A DNA stretch of 7,513 nt, taken from assembly GCA_964613795.1 (NCBI GenBank), contig CAZTJR010000060.1:1-7513 (forward strand), in the 5' to 3' direction. Under the pieces are notes generated by a model. It saw nothing but the letters and a program-made list of their open reading frames with translations, was not told the origin of the DNA and did not search any database. This document shows positions 1-7,284 of the stretch, one piece after another; positions within the stretch are counted from its first letter, which is position 1; every line of letters begins with the position of its first letter. Origin of the DNA: Chromatocurvus sp964613795 (lineage in GTDB: Bacteria > Pseudomonadota > Gammaproteobacteria > Pseudomonadales > Halieaceae). Made by a program: the position numbers and the translations under genes.

Positions 1-67
1 TGTTAGCCATAATTATCCGGAGAATGAGCGGGAAAACAAAAGCGATGAAGACCGGCCTGGCAACCAT
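1..67 (-). CDS. Possible start of a hydrophobic membrane protein, cut by the window edge
   Basis: From an ATG at 67 the minus strand stays open to the window edge for 22 codons. It reads M-V-A-R-P followed by a strongly hydrophobic run rich in Phe, Ile, Val and Leu, like a first membrane segment. A GTG sits directly before it at 70, and an in-frame stop lies a few codons further upstream. There is no clear Shine-Dalgarno sequence. It has the same orientation as the cluster and lies about 110 bp beyond the M14 gene. The same bases can be read as a terminator-like hairpin with a T-rich tail, which would produce a Phe/Leu-rich translation by chance. No family can be assigned from 22 residues. 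Confidence 0.22.
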   Translation of the reverse strand, partial: MVARPVFIAFVFPLILRIIMAN

Positions 68-77
68 CACCAGCCGG
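33..77 (-). terminator. Candidate weak intrinsic terminator for the leftward cluster
   Basis: On the minus strand an 8-bp GC-rich stem with one bulged base (arms 70-77 and 52-60, loop of about 9 nt) is followed by a T-rich stretch at 33-51 with two runs of four T. The T-run is interrupted and the best part begins about 10 nt after the stem, so this is at most a weak terminator. It conflicts with reading 1-67 as the start of a gene. Confidence 0.28.
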
Positions 78-132
78 GCGTTATGTTACCATCGAAGGCT
101 GCAAAAGCCAGCAGGGCCTCAGTGGCCGCGTG

Positions 133-162
133 GCGGGCTGTCGCGCCGGTCGGGCAGCCCGC
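133..162. repeat. GC-rich inverted repeat just downstream of the M14 gene
   Basis: GCGGGCTG at 133-140 is the exact reverse complement of CAGCCCGC at 155-162, with a 14-nt GC-rich interval. A G-U and a G-C pair can extend the stem inward. It lies 19 bp after the stop codon of the last cluster gene, where a 3'-end stabilising or termination structure would be expected. No T-tract follows on either strand, so intrinsic termination is not shown; Rho-dependent ending with a protective hairpin is equally possible. Confidence 0.4.
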
Positions 163-180
163 AAACCACCCGCTGTCGAA

Positions 181-1200
181 CTACTCCATGACTGCAATGG
201 TGGCAGAGGTTTCTCCAGCGCTGACCGGCGGCGTGTCATGCAGCATCAACAGCGTACCCCGGGCCGGCGAACGAAGCTCAAGCAGCGGCTCTCCAAAGTA
301 GTCTGTCACCACACCCAGCAGGGTGCCGACTTGCACACTATCGCCCACGCTCGCGCGCGGGTGAAAGATGCCGGTCTCGGGGCTGGCGACACTCTCCAGC
401 CGTTGATACAGGCGCTCCTCGCCCGCGGGAGTCAGCTCAGGCTCAGACAGCAGCCCGAGATGGCGCATGGTGTTCAGGCAGGCCGCCACGATCTGCTCTA
501 TGTAGGACTCATCGCGCTCGCCGAGATGCCCGACCTCCAGCGTCAGCGCGGGCTTGCCGCGCGTCTGGGCCGCATTGGGGTAGGAAATCGCGTTGTCCGG
601 ATCGTTCGGCCGCTCGTCATAAAGCACAATATGCGGAACCCCCGTGGAGCGCGCAAACGCAAGGGTCCTTGCGTCCAGTCCGGCATCGTAAAGCACTGGC
701 GAATAAACGTGCGGCAGCAGGGTCTGGTAAGCACTGCCTGAGTGCAGATCGATAAGGTAATCCGTCACGCTGATGATCTCGGTCGTGAAGAAATGCGCCA
801 GCTGTTCGGTCGCGGTACCTGCCGGATCTCCCGGAAATTCCCGGTTCAGGTTTTTCTCGTCGACCGGGTTCAGCGCAATCCGCCGACCGTGAAACCCCGA
901 CAGATTGGCGAGGTGGACCAGCACCAGTGTGCCTGAGAGCTGCTCCGGATCCAGCTGTGCGCGCAAACGCTGCAGGGCAAAAATGGAAGGAAATTCATCG
1001 CCGTGAACACCCGCCGTCAGCGTCAGGACCGCACCTGGCTGACTGCCGTGAAGCACCGTGATGGGTACGGCGGTCCCCGCCACTTCGACGGTGAAGGACT
1101 GCCTGCTGCCCGGGGACACAGACTTGCCGGCGAGCACGAATGCTTCCTGCGCCATCACAGGCAGTGACAGCAGCAGGATCAGACCGATCAGATAACGCAT
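181..1200 (-). CDS. Secreted M14-family zinc acylase/carboxypeptidase (AspA/AstE-like)
   Basis: This 339-aa protein belongs to the succinylglutamate desuccinylase/aspartoacylase branch of M14 zinc hydrolases, which cleave N-acyl-amino acid amide bonds. The zinc site is complete: GVHGDE gives His66 and Glu69, and DLHSGS gives His153. The substrate-binding NLNREFPG (Asn119-Arg120) and the likely catalytic Glu222 in LTLEVG are also present. Residues from about 270 to the end look like the barrel-sandwich C-terminal domain of the family (SVGDSVQVGTLLG, then SPARGTLL). Unlike cytoplasmic AstE, it begins with a signal peptide (residues 1-17, cut near PVMA/QEA), which predicts a periplasmic enzyme. 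The ATG overlaps the end of the preceding permease gene by 13 bp and has GAGGAGG 10 nt upstream, so translation is probably coupled. The substrate is unknown. By context it may act on the transported ligand, but this is inference. Confidence 0.85.
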   Translation of the reverse strand: MRYLIGLILLLSLPVMAQEAFVLAGKSVSPGSRQSFTVEVAGTAVPITVLHGSQPGAVLTLTAGVHGDEFPSIFALQRLRAQLDPEQLSGTLVLVHLANLSGFHGRRIALNPVDEKNLNREFPGDPAGTATEQLAHFFTTEIISVTDYLIDLHSGSAYQTLLPHVYSPVLYDAGLDARTLAFARSTGVPHIVLYDERPNDPDNAISYPNAAQTRGKPALTLEVGHLGERDESYIEQIVAACLNTMRHLGLLSEPELTPAGEERLYQRLESVASPETGIFHPRASVGDSVQVGTLLGVVTDYFGEPLLELRSPARGTLLMLHDTPPVSAGETSATIAVME

Positions 1201-2456
1201 GAACTTTCCGCCTCCTCAAACGTGGGGTGTCGCTGCAAACGTCCTTTATCAAACGGGGTATCGTTGAACAACAGCGGGTAGTAAAAGTGTCGCATCGCCC
1301 GATGAAAGTCGCGTACCGAATCTTCATAGGCCATGGATGCCAACAGATCGGTGCGCGCCAGACAGGTAAGCGCCTTGTGCAGCAGTAGCGGGGGAGATAT
1401 CAGACTCAGCCACCACGTCATGCGCTCACGTGCCACGATACCCGCACGGTACTGCCCGGCCAGCGTGGCAGCCTGCTGGTCTCCCACCTGCTGAAAGGCG
1501 TAGTACCACTTCCACTCAAAGGGCCGCGTCACCCCGGATTGCTCACGCCACTGCGGATGCGTGTCGACGAACGCGTCCATGGTAACGGGCTTCGGCTTGT
1601 CCCAGGCGGCGTTCACCTCCTCACGCTGCAGCATGAGAATCTCACCCGGCTCCGGCAAGGGCATGCCCCCCAGAATGGCCATGCGCCCAAGCAGAGGAAC
1701 CGCGATCGCGAACACGAACCAGAGCCCAACCAGACGCAGCACCGTTACCTGGGCCGTCGCCCGTGACAGCGCAAAGCGCAGCACCAGCCAGGTCCAGAAG
1801 CTCAGGTAAAGCACAACAAGCAGGGTCGTCAGTGCCGTCAGCGTAAACGATGTGTCGCTGAGCACAGCACCGACCCAGAAAGGCAGCAGCAGGCTGAGCC
1901 CCAGCAGCAGCGCCAGCACCAGAGCACGATCCCGCCACAGATGGCTACTCCCGGCCGTGGCAATCAGCAGCGCATCGCGACCGGCGCTGCGCTCAGCAGC
2001 CTTGATATCGGACATGAGCACGATCACAAGCAAGGGCAGCAGCACACAGACGACGAGAGCGAAATCGAACTGTCCCAGGTGTGCGAGCTCGGGATTGGCA
2101 GGATCGCGCTCATGGATCTGACCTTCCAGGGCGAGCATGCGTACACGGTGCTGCCAGGGAAGAATGTCCCGCTGCCCCATCGCGGCGAAAGCGAGCGAGG
2201 AAGGTCTGTCAAAGGTGTAGTGGAAGCCGTTGTAGGCGATGTCGCCCCAGTCTTCACGGCCCTCCCAGGCATCGGCACGCGCTTCGGCATCCAGCGCATT
2301 CAGTCGCTCGATGGTGGCATGCTGTGCGCCCACTTCACTGTAGCCCAGCATGACAGCAGAAGCGGACAGCACAATGGACAGCAGCAAGATAACTCTCACT
2401 GCGGGTCGGGACAGCTGGAAACGGGATTCGGACAACCAGCGACTACCTGGGATCAT
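1188..2456 (-). CDS. ABC-2 type permease, DUF3526-like, second of a pair
   Basis: This 422-aa inner-membrane protein is probably half of an ABC-2 type translocation pore. One membrane segment at about 20-38 is followed by a large periplasmic domain (about 40-128). Then come a cluster of four segments (about 130-148, 178-200, 205-228, 237-258), a second extracytoplasmic region, and a last hydrophobic stretch (WLSLISPPLLL) before a charged C-terminal tail. This split layout is that of DUF3526 permeases. The ATG at 2456 was chosen because it forms an ATGA overlap with the stop of the preceding permease and has GGAGG 8 nt upstream; a GTG ten codons earlier lacks such a site. Residues after the second segment (SDIKAAERSAGRDALL) occupy the place of the coupling helix but have lost the EREQGT signature seen in its partner. 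The paralogous neighbour suggests a heterodimer. The family is fairly sure; the cargo is unknown. Confidence 0.82.
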   Translation of the reverse strand: MIPGSRWLSESRFQLSRPAVRVILLLSIVLSASAVMLGYSEVGAQHATIERLNALDAEARADAWEGREDWGDIAYNGFHYTFDRPSSLAFAAMGQRDILPWQHRVRMLALEGQIHERDPANPELAHLGQFDFALVVCVLLPLLVIVLMSDIKAAERSAGRDALLIATAGSSHLWRDRALVLALLLGLSLLLPFWVGAVLSDTSFTLTALTTLLVVLYLSFWTWLVLRFALSRATAQVTVLRLVGLWFVFAIAVPLLGRMAILGGMPLPEPGEILMLQREEVNAAWDKPKPVTMDAFVDTHPQWREQSGVTRPFEWKWYYAFQQVGDQQAATLAGQYRAGIVARERMTWWLSLISPPLLLHKALTCLARTDLLASMAYEDSVRDFHRAMRHFYYPLLFNDTPFDKGRLQRHPTFEEAESSCVI

Positions 2457-3895
2457 GGACGCAGCCTCCGGGTTCCTGAAATACACAGCAGCAATGCCAG
2501 CAGCCCCCAGGCCAGCAGCGCAGCGGCCATCGGTCCCGCCGCAGCCAGCCGCTCGTTGATCGCCGCTGGCGTCAATTCAAACTCGGGCAGCAGGCGCCAG
2601 AAGTCGGCATCTACGCGTGTGCGCTGCTCGGCATCGGGATCGGCACTGCGTCGAATGTCATCGGCATAGCGCAATTCGCGGGCATGCAGTGTATTCAGGC
2701 TCTGCACAAAGTCGAAACGCAGCGCTTCGGCTTCCTCGAGGAAGCGCTGCTGGTGCGGTAGGTCGGTTCCGGCCAGAGACATGGAGACACGACGCATGGC
2801 CAGCAGTGGAGACAGGAAGGACAGCTGGTCCAGCCGCCGGGCCTGTTGCCACTCAGCGTTCATGCGCTGCTCGGCGAACTGGTTCATTCTGGCAGTGGCT
2901 GTCGCTTCAGCCTCTGAGGAGACAAGGCCCCTGATATTCACGGGCAGATCGCTTACGTTCTCTGCCCCGTAACGCTCGAGTATCTGCGCAACAAGGGCAG
3001 ATACTCCTGCACCAGCGGTATCGTGGCCATCGGATATCGGGGTGTCATCGGTCAGCAGCGCCAGATCTGTCTCGAGCTTGCCGGGAATTGGCTGCAGGCT
3101 GTGCACCAGCGTACTGGCGAGCTTTGGCAGGGCGATCACGCCCAGTACCCAGACCAGCAGGAGAACTGCAAGTGCTGCCGCCGAACTGCGGAGCATGGCA
3201 GAAACGGTGACGACTGCGAGGGTCCAGATAGTGAGGTACAGGCCATAAGCCAATAGCATCGCAAGCACGGCGAGCAGGCTTGCCTTGCCAAAGGCTGCGA
3301 GCATAAGGCCCGCCAGGCCCAGGGGAAGCAGCAGCAGACCGGCCACGGCGAGCAGTGCCAGTGCCTTGCCGGCCATCAGGCTGGCGGCGGCGACGCCACT
3401 GGCCTGCAGCTGAATCAGGGTGCCCTGCTCCCGTTCACGGCTGATGCTGCCAAAACCCATGATAACCAGCAGCAGCGGCGCCAGGACCTGCAGGACAAAA
3501 GCGGGACTCAGGCTGCCGAACCGGGACAGGGAGGCCAGCTCTGCTGCCTCCGCAAACATGGCCGAGTTCTGCCTGTGCCCTTCCAGGAAGATCACCATAC
3601 CCGTATAGGGATCGATACCGGGATCCAGTGCCGAAAGCGGCACGGGTGCGCGGAACGCGTAGTGCCCGAAGTGGATCATGCGATGCGGGTGCCGGGCTGG
3701 CTGTTCCAGGAAAGCGGCTCGGGCCTGCGCCTGAAGCTGCAGGCGTCGGTCTGCTTCCGTATGGCCGCGCGTGACCGTATAGGCGGTGGATACCAGCAGC
3801 ATCACTGCCATCAGCAACAAGGCACTGCCGGCGAGTCTCGAGCGTCGCCAGAAACGCCACTCTTCTCGATAAACAGAGAGAATCACCGGGTTCAT
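2453..3895 (-). CDS. ABC-2 type permease, DUF3526-like, first of a pair
   Basis: This 480-aa inner-membrane permease has the same plan as the gene that follows it. A first membrane segment at about 24-42 leads to a periplasmic domain of about 90 residues. Four segments follow at roughly 135-255, then an extracytoplasmic region with long charged helices (ARMNQFAEQRMNAEWQQARR), and a last segment near the C-terminus (MAAALLAWGLLALLLC). ISREREQGTLIQLQ after the second segment is the classic cytoplasmic coupling-helix motif of ABC-2 permeases, where the ATPase docks. The ATG at 3895 overlaps the ATPase stop as ATGA and is preceded by AGGGAGG at 4-5 nt, so its translation is coupled to the ATPase. 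It presumably pairs with the downstream permease and the ATPase to form one transporter. Direction of transport and substrate cannot be read from sequence; ABC-2 systems are usually exporters. Confidence 0.85.
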   Translation of the reverse strand: MNPVILSVYREEWRFWRRSRLAGSALLLMAVMLLVSTAYTVTRGHTEADRRLQLQAQARAAFLEQPARHPHRMIHFGHYAFRAPVPLSALDPGIDPYTGMVIFLEGHRQNSAMFAEAAELASLSRFGSLSPAFVLQVLAPLLLVIMGFGSISREREQGTLIQLQASGVAAASLMAGKALALLAVAGLLLLPLGLAGLMLAAFGKASLLAVLAMLLAYGLYLTIWTLAVVTVSAMLRSSAAALAVLLLVWVLGVIALPKLASTLVHSLQPIPGKLETDLALLTDDTPISDGHDTAGAGVSALVAQILERYGAENVSDLPVNIRGLVSSEAEATATARMNQFAEQRMNAEWQQARRLDQLSFLSPLLAMRRVSMSLAGTDLPHQQRFLEEAEALRFDFVQSLNTLHARELRYADDIRRSADPDAEQRTRVDADFWRLLPEFELTPAAINERLAAAGPMAAALLAWGLLALLLCISGTRRLRP

Positions 3896-4608
3896 GCAAC
3901 CTCCCTGCCGGCAAACGCCTGATGCACCTCATCGAGGGCAATCCTGCCGTTCTCCGGTGCCTGAAACTCACCCCAGAGCTGGCCATTGCGCAGTAGCGCA
4001 ATGCGGTCCGCTATCTGGCATGCGCCATAAAGATCATGCGTTACCAGCATGACCGCACAACCTTCCGCTGACAGCTGCCTGACAAGCGAGTTGAACTCCT
4101 CGATGGCGATCGGATCGAGACCTGACGTAGGCTCATCCAGCAGCAGCACAGGTGCCCGGCGCAACAGCGCCAGGGCAATCGCTGTTTTCTGCCGCATGCC
4201 CTTGGAATAGTCGCGCAGTAGCCTGCTGCGGGCCGCGCCCTGAAGGGCAACACGATCCAGGGCCTCATCCATCTGCGCGCGACCGACGGCTTTCCCGGCG
4301 AGCGAGAGAAAATAATCCAGGTTCTCATACGCATCGAGATGCCCGTAGAGGCTTGCAGCCTCGGGAAGATAGGCGATCTGGCGTCTCGCACGCAGCGCGT
4401 CTGCGCTCACCGGCTCCCCCAGAATGCGCAGCTCGCCGCTTTCCGGCTGCAGGAAGCCAAGAAGGCTTAGCAGGGTTGTAGACTTGCCCGCCCCGTTGCC
4501 GCCGAGCAGAGCGAAGACTTCACCTTGCGCCACAGTCAGGCTGATACCCGAGAGCACCTGGTGCCCGCCGCGGCGAACAACGAGCTGATCGATGTCAATG
4601 GCGTTCAT
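3892..4608 (-). CDS. ABC transporter ATP-binding protein (ABC-2 associated)
   Basis: This 238-aa nucleotide-binding subunit powers the adjacent permease pair. Visible motifs are Walker A GGNGAGKST (36-44, Lys42), a Q-loop-region LPE in place of the usual LPQ (81-83), the signature YSKGMRQK (134-141) in place of LSGGQ, Walker B VLLLDEP with catalytic Glu159, the D-loop SGLD, and the switch His191 in VTHD. The YSKGM variant and the Glu at the Q-loop are common in ATPases of ABC-2 systems, in line with its neighbours. The length is normal for a single-domain subunit. The ATG at 4608 is preceded at 6 nt by GAGGAG, which overlaps the receptor's TGA stop (4619-4621). An open frame continues upstream to 4905, but it is antisense-like sequence inside the receptor frame and carries no ABC homology. 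Confidence 0.95.
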   Translation of the reverse strand: MNAIDIDQLVVRRGGHQVLSGISLTVAQGEVFALLGGNGAGKSTTLLSLLGFLQPESGELRILGEPVSADALRARRQIAYLPEAASLYGHLDAYENLDYFLSLAGKAVGRAQMDEALDRVALQGAARSRLLRDYSKGMRQKTAIALALLRRAPVLLLDEPTSGLDPIAIEEFNSLVRQLSAEGCAVMLVTHDLYGACQIADRIALLRNGQLWGEFQAPENGRIALDEVHQAFAGREVA

Positions 4609-4618
4609 GGCGTACTCC

Positions 4619-6778
4619 TCAGAAACGGATATCAGCGCTGACACGGTAGTTCCGGGGCATTCCCGGCTGGACCCACAGGCTGGAAAACGAATTGCTGTAA
4701 AAGGTCTCGTCGAACAGGTTTTCAATGTCGACACGCAGGCTGAGTGCGGCGTTGACTCTGTAATCGGCGAAAATCCTGGCCAGCGTGTAGTCAGGCAGCT
4801 CAAAGCGGGTACCCACCTCGCCGAGGCGTTTGCCGACGTACGTGATGCCGCCGCCGACGCGCAAGGGCCGCTGCCTGACAAAGGTTTCCCTGACCAGTTG
4901 CGCACTCAGGGCATGCCGGGGAATGTTCAAGAGGCGATCACCACCGCGCACCAGAAGACCAAAATTGGGATCGAGCAGATCGTTCACTACTTCTGCGTCG
5001 GTGTAACTGTAGGAAAACCAGGCCTGCAGGCCGGGAAGCAATTCACCAGCGATATCCAGCTCAATACCCCGGCTTTGCGCCTCTCCGGCGGCCACCTGAA
5101 AACCCGGATTGAGCGGGTCGGCAGACAGAATATTGTCCTGATCGATAGTAAAGATACTGAAGTTGCCCATCAGGCGGCCATCATTCATCAGGAGCTTCAC
5201 ACCGGCCTCTAGCGCCGTGGCAATATTGGGATCGAAGGTGCTGCCGGAAAAGTCCGAGCCGGACAGAGCACGAAAACCCTCACCATAGACTGCATACACT
5301 GAAAACCCATCGCTCGGCGAATAGACCAGGCCGGCCTGCGGGCTGAACCGCCCCTCCGATTGTGACGTGCGGCTGTCCGTCGCCCGATTATCCAGGCTCT
5401 GGCGGAAGCGGTCGAAACGCCCACCAATGCGCAGCTCCCAGTTCTCCGACAGACTGATCTGATCCTGAATATACAGACCCTCTGCCCGCTGAACTTCCAT
5501 GCGGTCGGTAAGGGGCGCCGGCACCGGCAAGGGGTACTGGCCATAGACCGGCGCGAAAATATCGATGGCCTGCAGCTGCTCCGGCGTTGGATTGCTGGAT
5601 AGTCCCGGCGCCCGGGCTCTCAGGAACAGCTGATCATTCTCGAAGCGATCTGCGTCGGCACCGATGATCAGGCGATGGCGCAGGCCTGCCCAGCTGACAT
5701 CACCGCTGAGTTCAGCTCGCAGCATGCGGTAATTCGCGTCATAGTCCCTGAAACGCCGCTGCCGTGTCAGGGTTCTGCCATCCACCAGCAGTGCCTGCCG
5801 GCTGCCGCTCAGCTCTGCTTCGGTGGAAAAGCCGGTCAGTGAGGTATCGCGGAAATTCGCGCCAACCAGCAGTGTCCAGTCGGTAGACAGCTCATGCTGC
5901 AGCTCCAGCTGGTGACCCAGGGCCTGCGCCTCCATCGGGCCATCGCCCGGCTCGCCCAGAAACCGTGAGCGCGGTATGACGTCGAGCTCACCGTCTATGG
6001 CCAGCACGCCGCGATCGAAGGGCATTTTCTGCCGGCTGTACTCAAGCTCGTAGATCAGTCGCGTGTCCGGCCTGAGCTGCAGTCTTACCGACGGAAAGAA
6101 GCCCTGATTTTCGCGCTCCAGCGTGTCCCGAAAACTGCCTGCATCCTCGTAGACGCCGACCAGGCGATACGCCAGGTCCTCACTGAGTGCCCGATTCCAG
6201 TCGACAGACGCGCGCCAGGTATCGAAGCGGGCGGCAGATAGCACCAGCTCGCCTGCTGTCTCATCAACCGGGCGTTTGGTCACGAGATTGATGGTGCCCC
6301 CGGGTTCGCCCCGCCCATACAGCGCGGCCCTCGGCCCCTTGAGGACCTCCACAGCGGCTACCGCCGCCATATCTCGCGGACCGGCAAAACCGCGGCCGGC
6401 ATTGAAGCCGTTGACCAGATAATTGCTGGGCAGGTTTTCATCACCGACGAAGCCACGCAGGGCAAAACTGTGCCAGAGGCCACCGAAGTTGTTCTGCCGC
6501 GCTACGGAGCTGGATAGATCCAGCGCCTGATCCAGGTTGACGGCACCGGCATCGCGGAGCGTCTGTTCGCTGATGACCAGGTCGGCGGCGGGCGTTTCCA
6601 TGAGCGTGAAATCGCCGCGGTAGGCACGGTTACTGCCGACCACCAGGGTTTCCTCGATAGCCCCCGGGTTATTGCCGAGGTCCTGCGCAACGAGGGCTGG
6701 AGCGGCGCTAAAGGCTGCCAGGGCGCAAGCCACTGAAAGCGCGGGTTTGCCGCACCGCCATGTCGTTAATATGTTCAT
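4619..6778 (-). CDS. TonB-dependent outer-membrane receptor, siderophore/FhuA-type
   Basis: This 719-aa outer-membrane gated channel takes up a metal chelate or similar ligand using TonB-ExbBD energy. A signal peptide (1-31, ending ALVAQ) is followed by a TonB-box-like ETLVVGS (43-49). The plug domain (about 55-170) includes LRGF, VEVLKGPRAALYGRGEP and GGTINLVTKRP, typical of ferric-siderophore receptors. A 22-strand-type barrel follows, ending with NLFDE, GMPRNY and a C-terminal Phe in VSADIRF. There is no STN signalling domain, so no FecR/sigma control is expected. There are no His-rich surface loops like those of the zinc receptor ZnuD. The ATG at 6778 was chosen because the signal peptide begins there; an upstream TTG in frame (6871) would add 31 residues of non-signal character. 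No strong Shine-Dalgarno sequence precedes it. Family assignment is firm. The ligand is unknown; the Zur-like operator suggests zinc or a zincophore rather than iron. Confidence 0.93.
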   Translation of the reverse strand: MNILTTWRCGKPALSVACALAAFSAAPALVAQDLGNNPGAIEETLVVGSNRAYRGDFTLMETPAADLVISEQTLRDAGAVNLDQALDLSSSVARQNNFGGLWHSFALRGFVGDENLPSNYLVNGFNAGRGFAGPRDMAAVAAVEVLKGPRAALYGRGEPGGTINLVTKRPVDETAGELVLSAARFDTWRASVDWNRALSEDLAYRLVGVYEDAGSFRDTLERENQGFFPSVRLQLRPDTRLIYELEYSRQKMPFDRGVLAIDGELDVIPRSRFLGEPGDGPMEAQALGHQLELQHELSTDWTLLVGANFRDTSLTGFSTEAELSGSRQALLVDGRTLTRQRRFRDYDANYRMLRAELSGDVSWAGLRHRLIIGADADRFENDQLFLRARAPGLSSNPTPEQLQAIDIFAPVYGQYPLPVPAPLTDRMEVQRAEGLYIQDQISLSENWELRIGGRFDRFRQSLDNRATDSRTSQSEGRFSPQAGLVYSPSDGFSVYAVYGEGFRALSGSDFSGSTFDPNIATALEAGVKLLMNDGRLMGNFSIFTIDQDNILSADPLNPGFQVAAGEAQSRGIELDIAGELLPGLQAWFSYSYTDAEVVNDLLDPNFGLLVRGGDRLLNIPRHALSAQLVRETFVRQRPLRVGGGITYVGKRLGEVGTRFELPDYTLARIFADYRVNAALSLRVDIENLFDETFYSNSFSSLWVQPGMPRNYRVSADIRF

Positions 6779-6851
6779 ATTCAGTATCCAGAGATTTGAC
6801 AATTGAGGCGCAGGGATTGCGCGCGAAAGACGACTCAGCCATGGGTGATCG

Positions 6852-6908
6852 CGCGCTGTCCTGTCTGGCAACGGGCTTTTGCCGTCCGATACCTGGCAGG
6901 ACAGCGCG
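6852..6908 (-). other. Large GC-rich stem-loop in the intergenic mRNA
   Basis: CGCGCTGTCCTG at 6852-6863 is the exact reverse complement of CAGGACAGCGCG at 6897-6908. This gives a 12-bp perfect stem enclosing 33 nt. Inside it, GGCAA (6867-6871) and TTGCC (6879-6883) can form a second small hairpin. It starts 38 nt after the stop of the small exported protein and ends about 70 nt before the receptor start. No T-tract follows on either strand, so it is not a standard terminator. It could protect the 3' end of the short upstream message, mark a processing site, or attenuate read-through into the receptor. Confidence 0.7.
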
Positions 6909-6946
6909 AGGTAACCCGACGCTGCCTTGACCGACAGTGAATCCGG

Positions 6947-7267
6947 TCAGCTGGAGGGGGGTGGGGATCGAGCGCGCGTGAACAGTGGCAGTCGGTCGCA
7001 TCTGTCACTTTCGGCGCAGGGAAGAAGAGCGTCGGAGAGCGCATCGTCTGGCAGACGGCAGGCTGCCAGGGCAAGTGGCGCATCGGAATCGTGCTGCTGA
7101 TACAGAAAACAGTCTTTCTGCTGCGTCGGCTCTCCGTCATGAGTGTGCGCACCGGAAAGCGACTGGAAGGCCACCAGCAGCAAGAGCAATACCGTAACCG
7201 GCAAGCGACGCTTGCGCAGCCTGCCGCTACGTAACAGGTAAAACCGATTGCCTATCAGCCTGGTCAA
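6947..7267 (-). CDS. Small exported Cys/His protein, possible periplasmic metal chaperone
   Basis: This 106-aa protein has a basic N-terminus (RSGRLRKRR), a hydrophobic core VTVLLLLLVAF (24-34) and a signal-peptidase-like SLSGA/H site (cut near 40). The mature part of about 66 residues begins with HTHDGE (His41, His43) and contains His59 and four cysteines (53, 70, 84, 90), ending in a Pro/Ser-rich RARSPPPSS tail. Clustered His and Cys in a small secreted protein suggest metal binding. It resembles short proteins sometimes labelled zinc chaperones of zinc uptake systems, but I recognise this only by general pattern. The start is TTG at 7267, supported by AGAGGG 7 nt upstream and by the promoter directly before it. 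It is the first gene of the cluster, 168 bp ahead of the receptor, and so the one closest to the Zur-like operator. Function is inferred. Confidence 0.72.
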   Translation of the reverse strand: MTRLIGNRFYLLRSGRLRKRRLPVTVLLLLLVAFQSLSGAHTHDGEPTQQKDCFLYQQHDSDAPLALAACRLPDDALSDALLPCAESDRCDRLPLFTRARSPPPSS

Positions 7268-7274
7268 GAAATCG

Positions 7275-7280
7275 CCCTCT
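7275..7280 (-). promoter_or_regulatory. Ribosome binding site deciding a TTG start
   Basis: AGAGGG on the minus strand lies 7 nt before the TTG at 7267. It is the only good Shine-Dalgarno sequence near the start of the small exported protein, and it makes the TTG the best initiation codon. Confidence 0.6.
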
Positions 7281-7284
7281 TTGC

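Noticed and set aside
130..741. Plus-strand open frame of 203 codons
   Set aside because: It is antisense to the M14 gene, has no recognisable domain, and is biased as expected from the opposite strand of a GC-rich gene.
1941..2669. Plus-strand open frame of 242 codons
   Set aside because: It runs opposite to both permease genes. The composition is low in hydrophobic residues and rich in Ser/Gln/Arg, with no motif; the sense-strand permeases explain the sequence.
4609..4905. N-terminal extension of the ATPase
   Set aside because: The frame is open upstream, but the residues are Ser/Arg/Pro-rich noise inside the receptor gene. The ATG at 4608 has a good Shine-Dalgarno sequence and begins the ABC domain.
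4592..5212. Plus-strand open frame of 206 codons
   Set aside because: It is antisense to the C-terminal barrel of the receptor, which matches its family to the last residue.
6776..6804. Promoter directly before the receptor (TTGTCA, 17 bp, TATGAA)
   Set aside because: The -10 would overlap the ATG itself and match only four of six positions, so it cannot give a normal leader.
6779..6871. N-terminal extension of the receptor from a TTG
   Set aside because: It would place 31 residues before the signal peptide and use half of the stem-loop as coding sequence.
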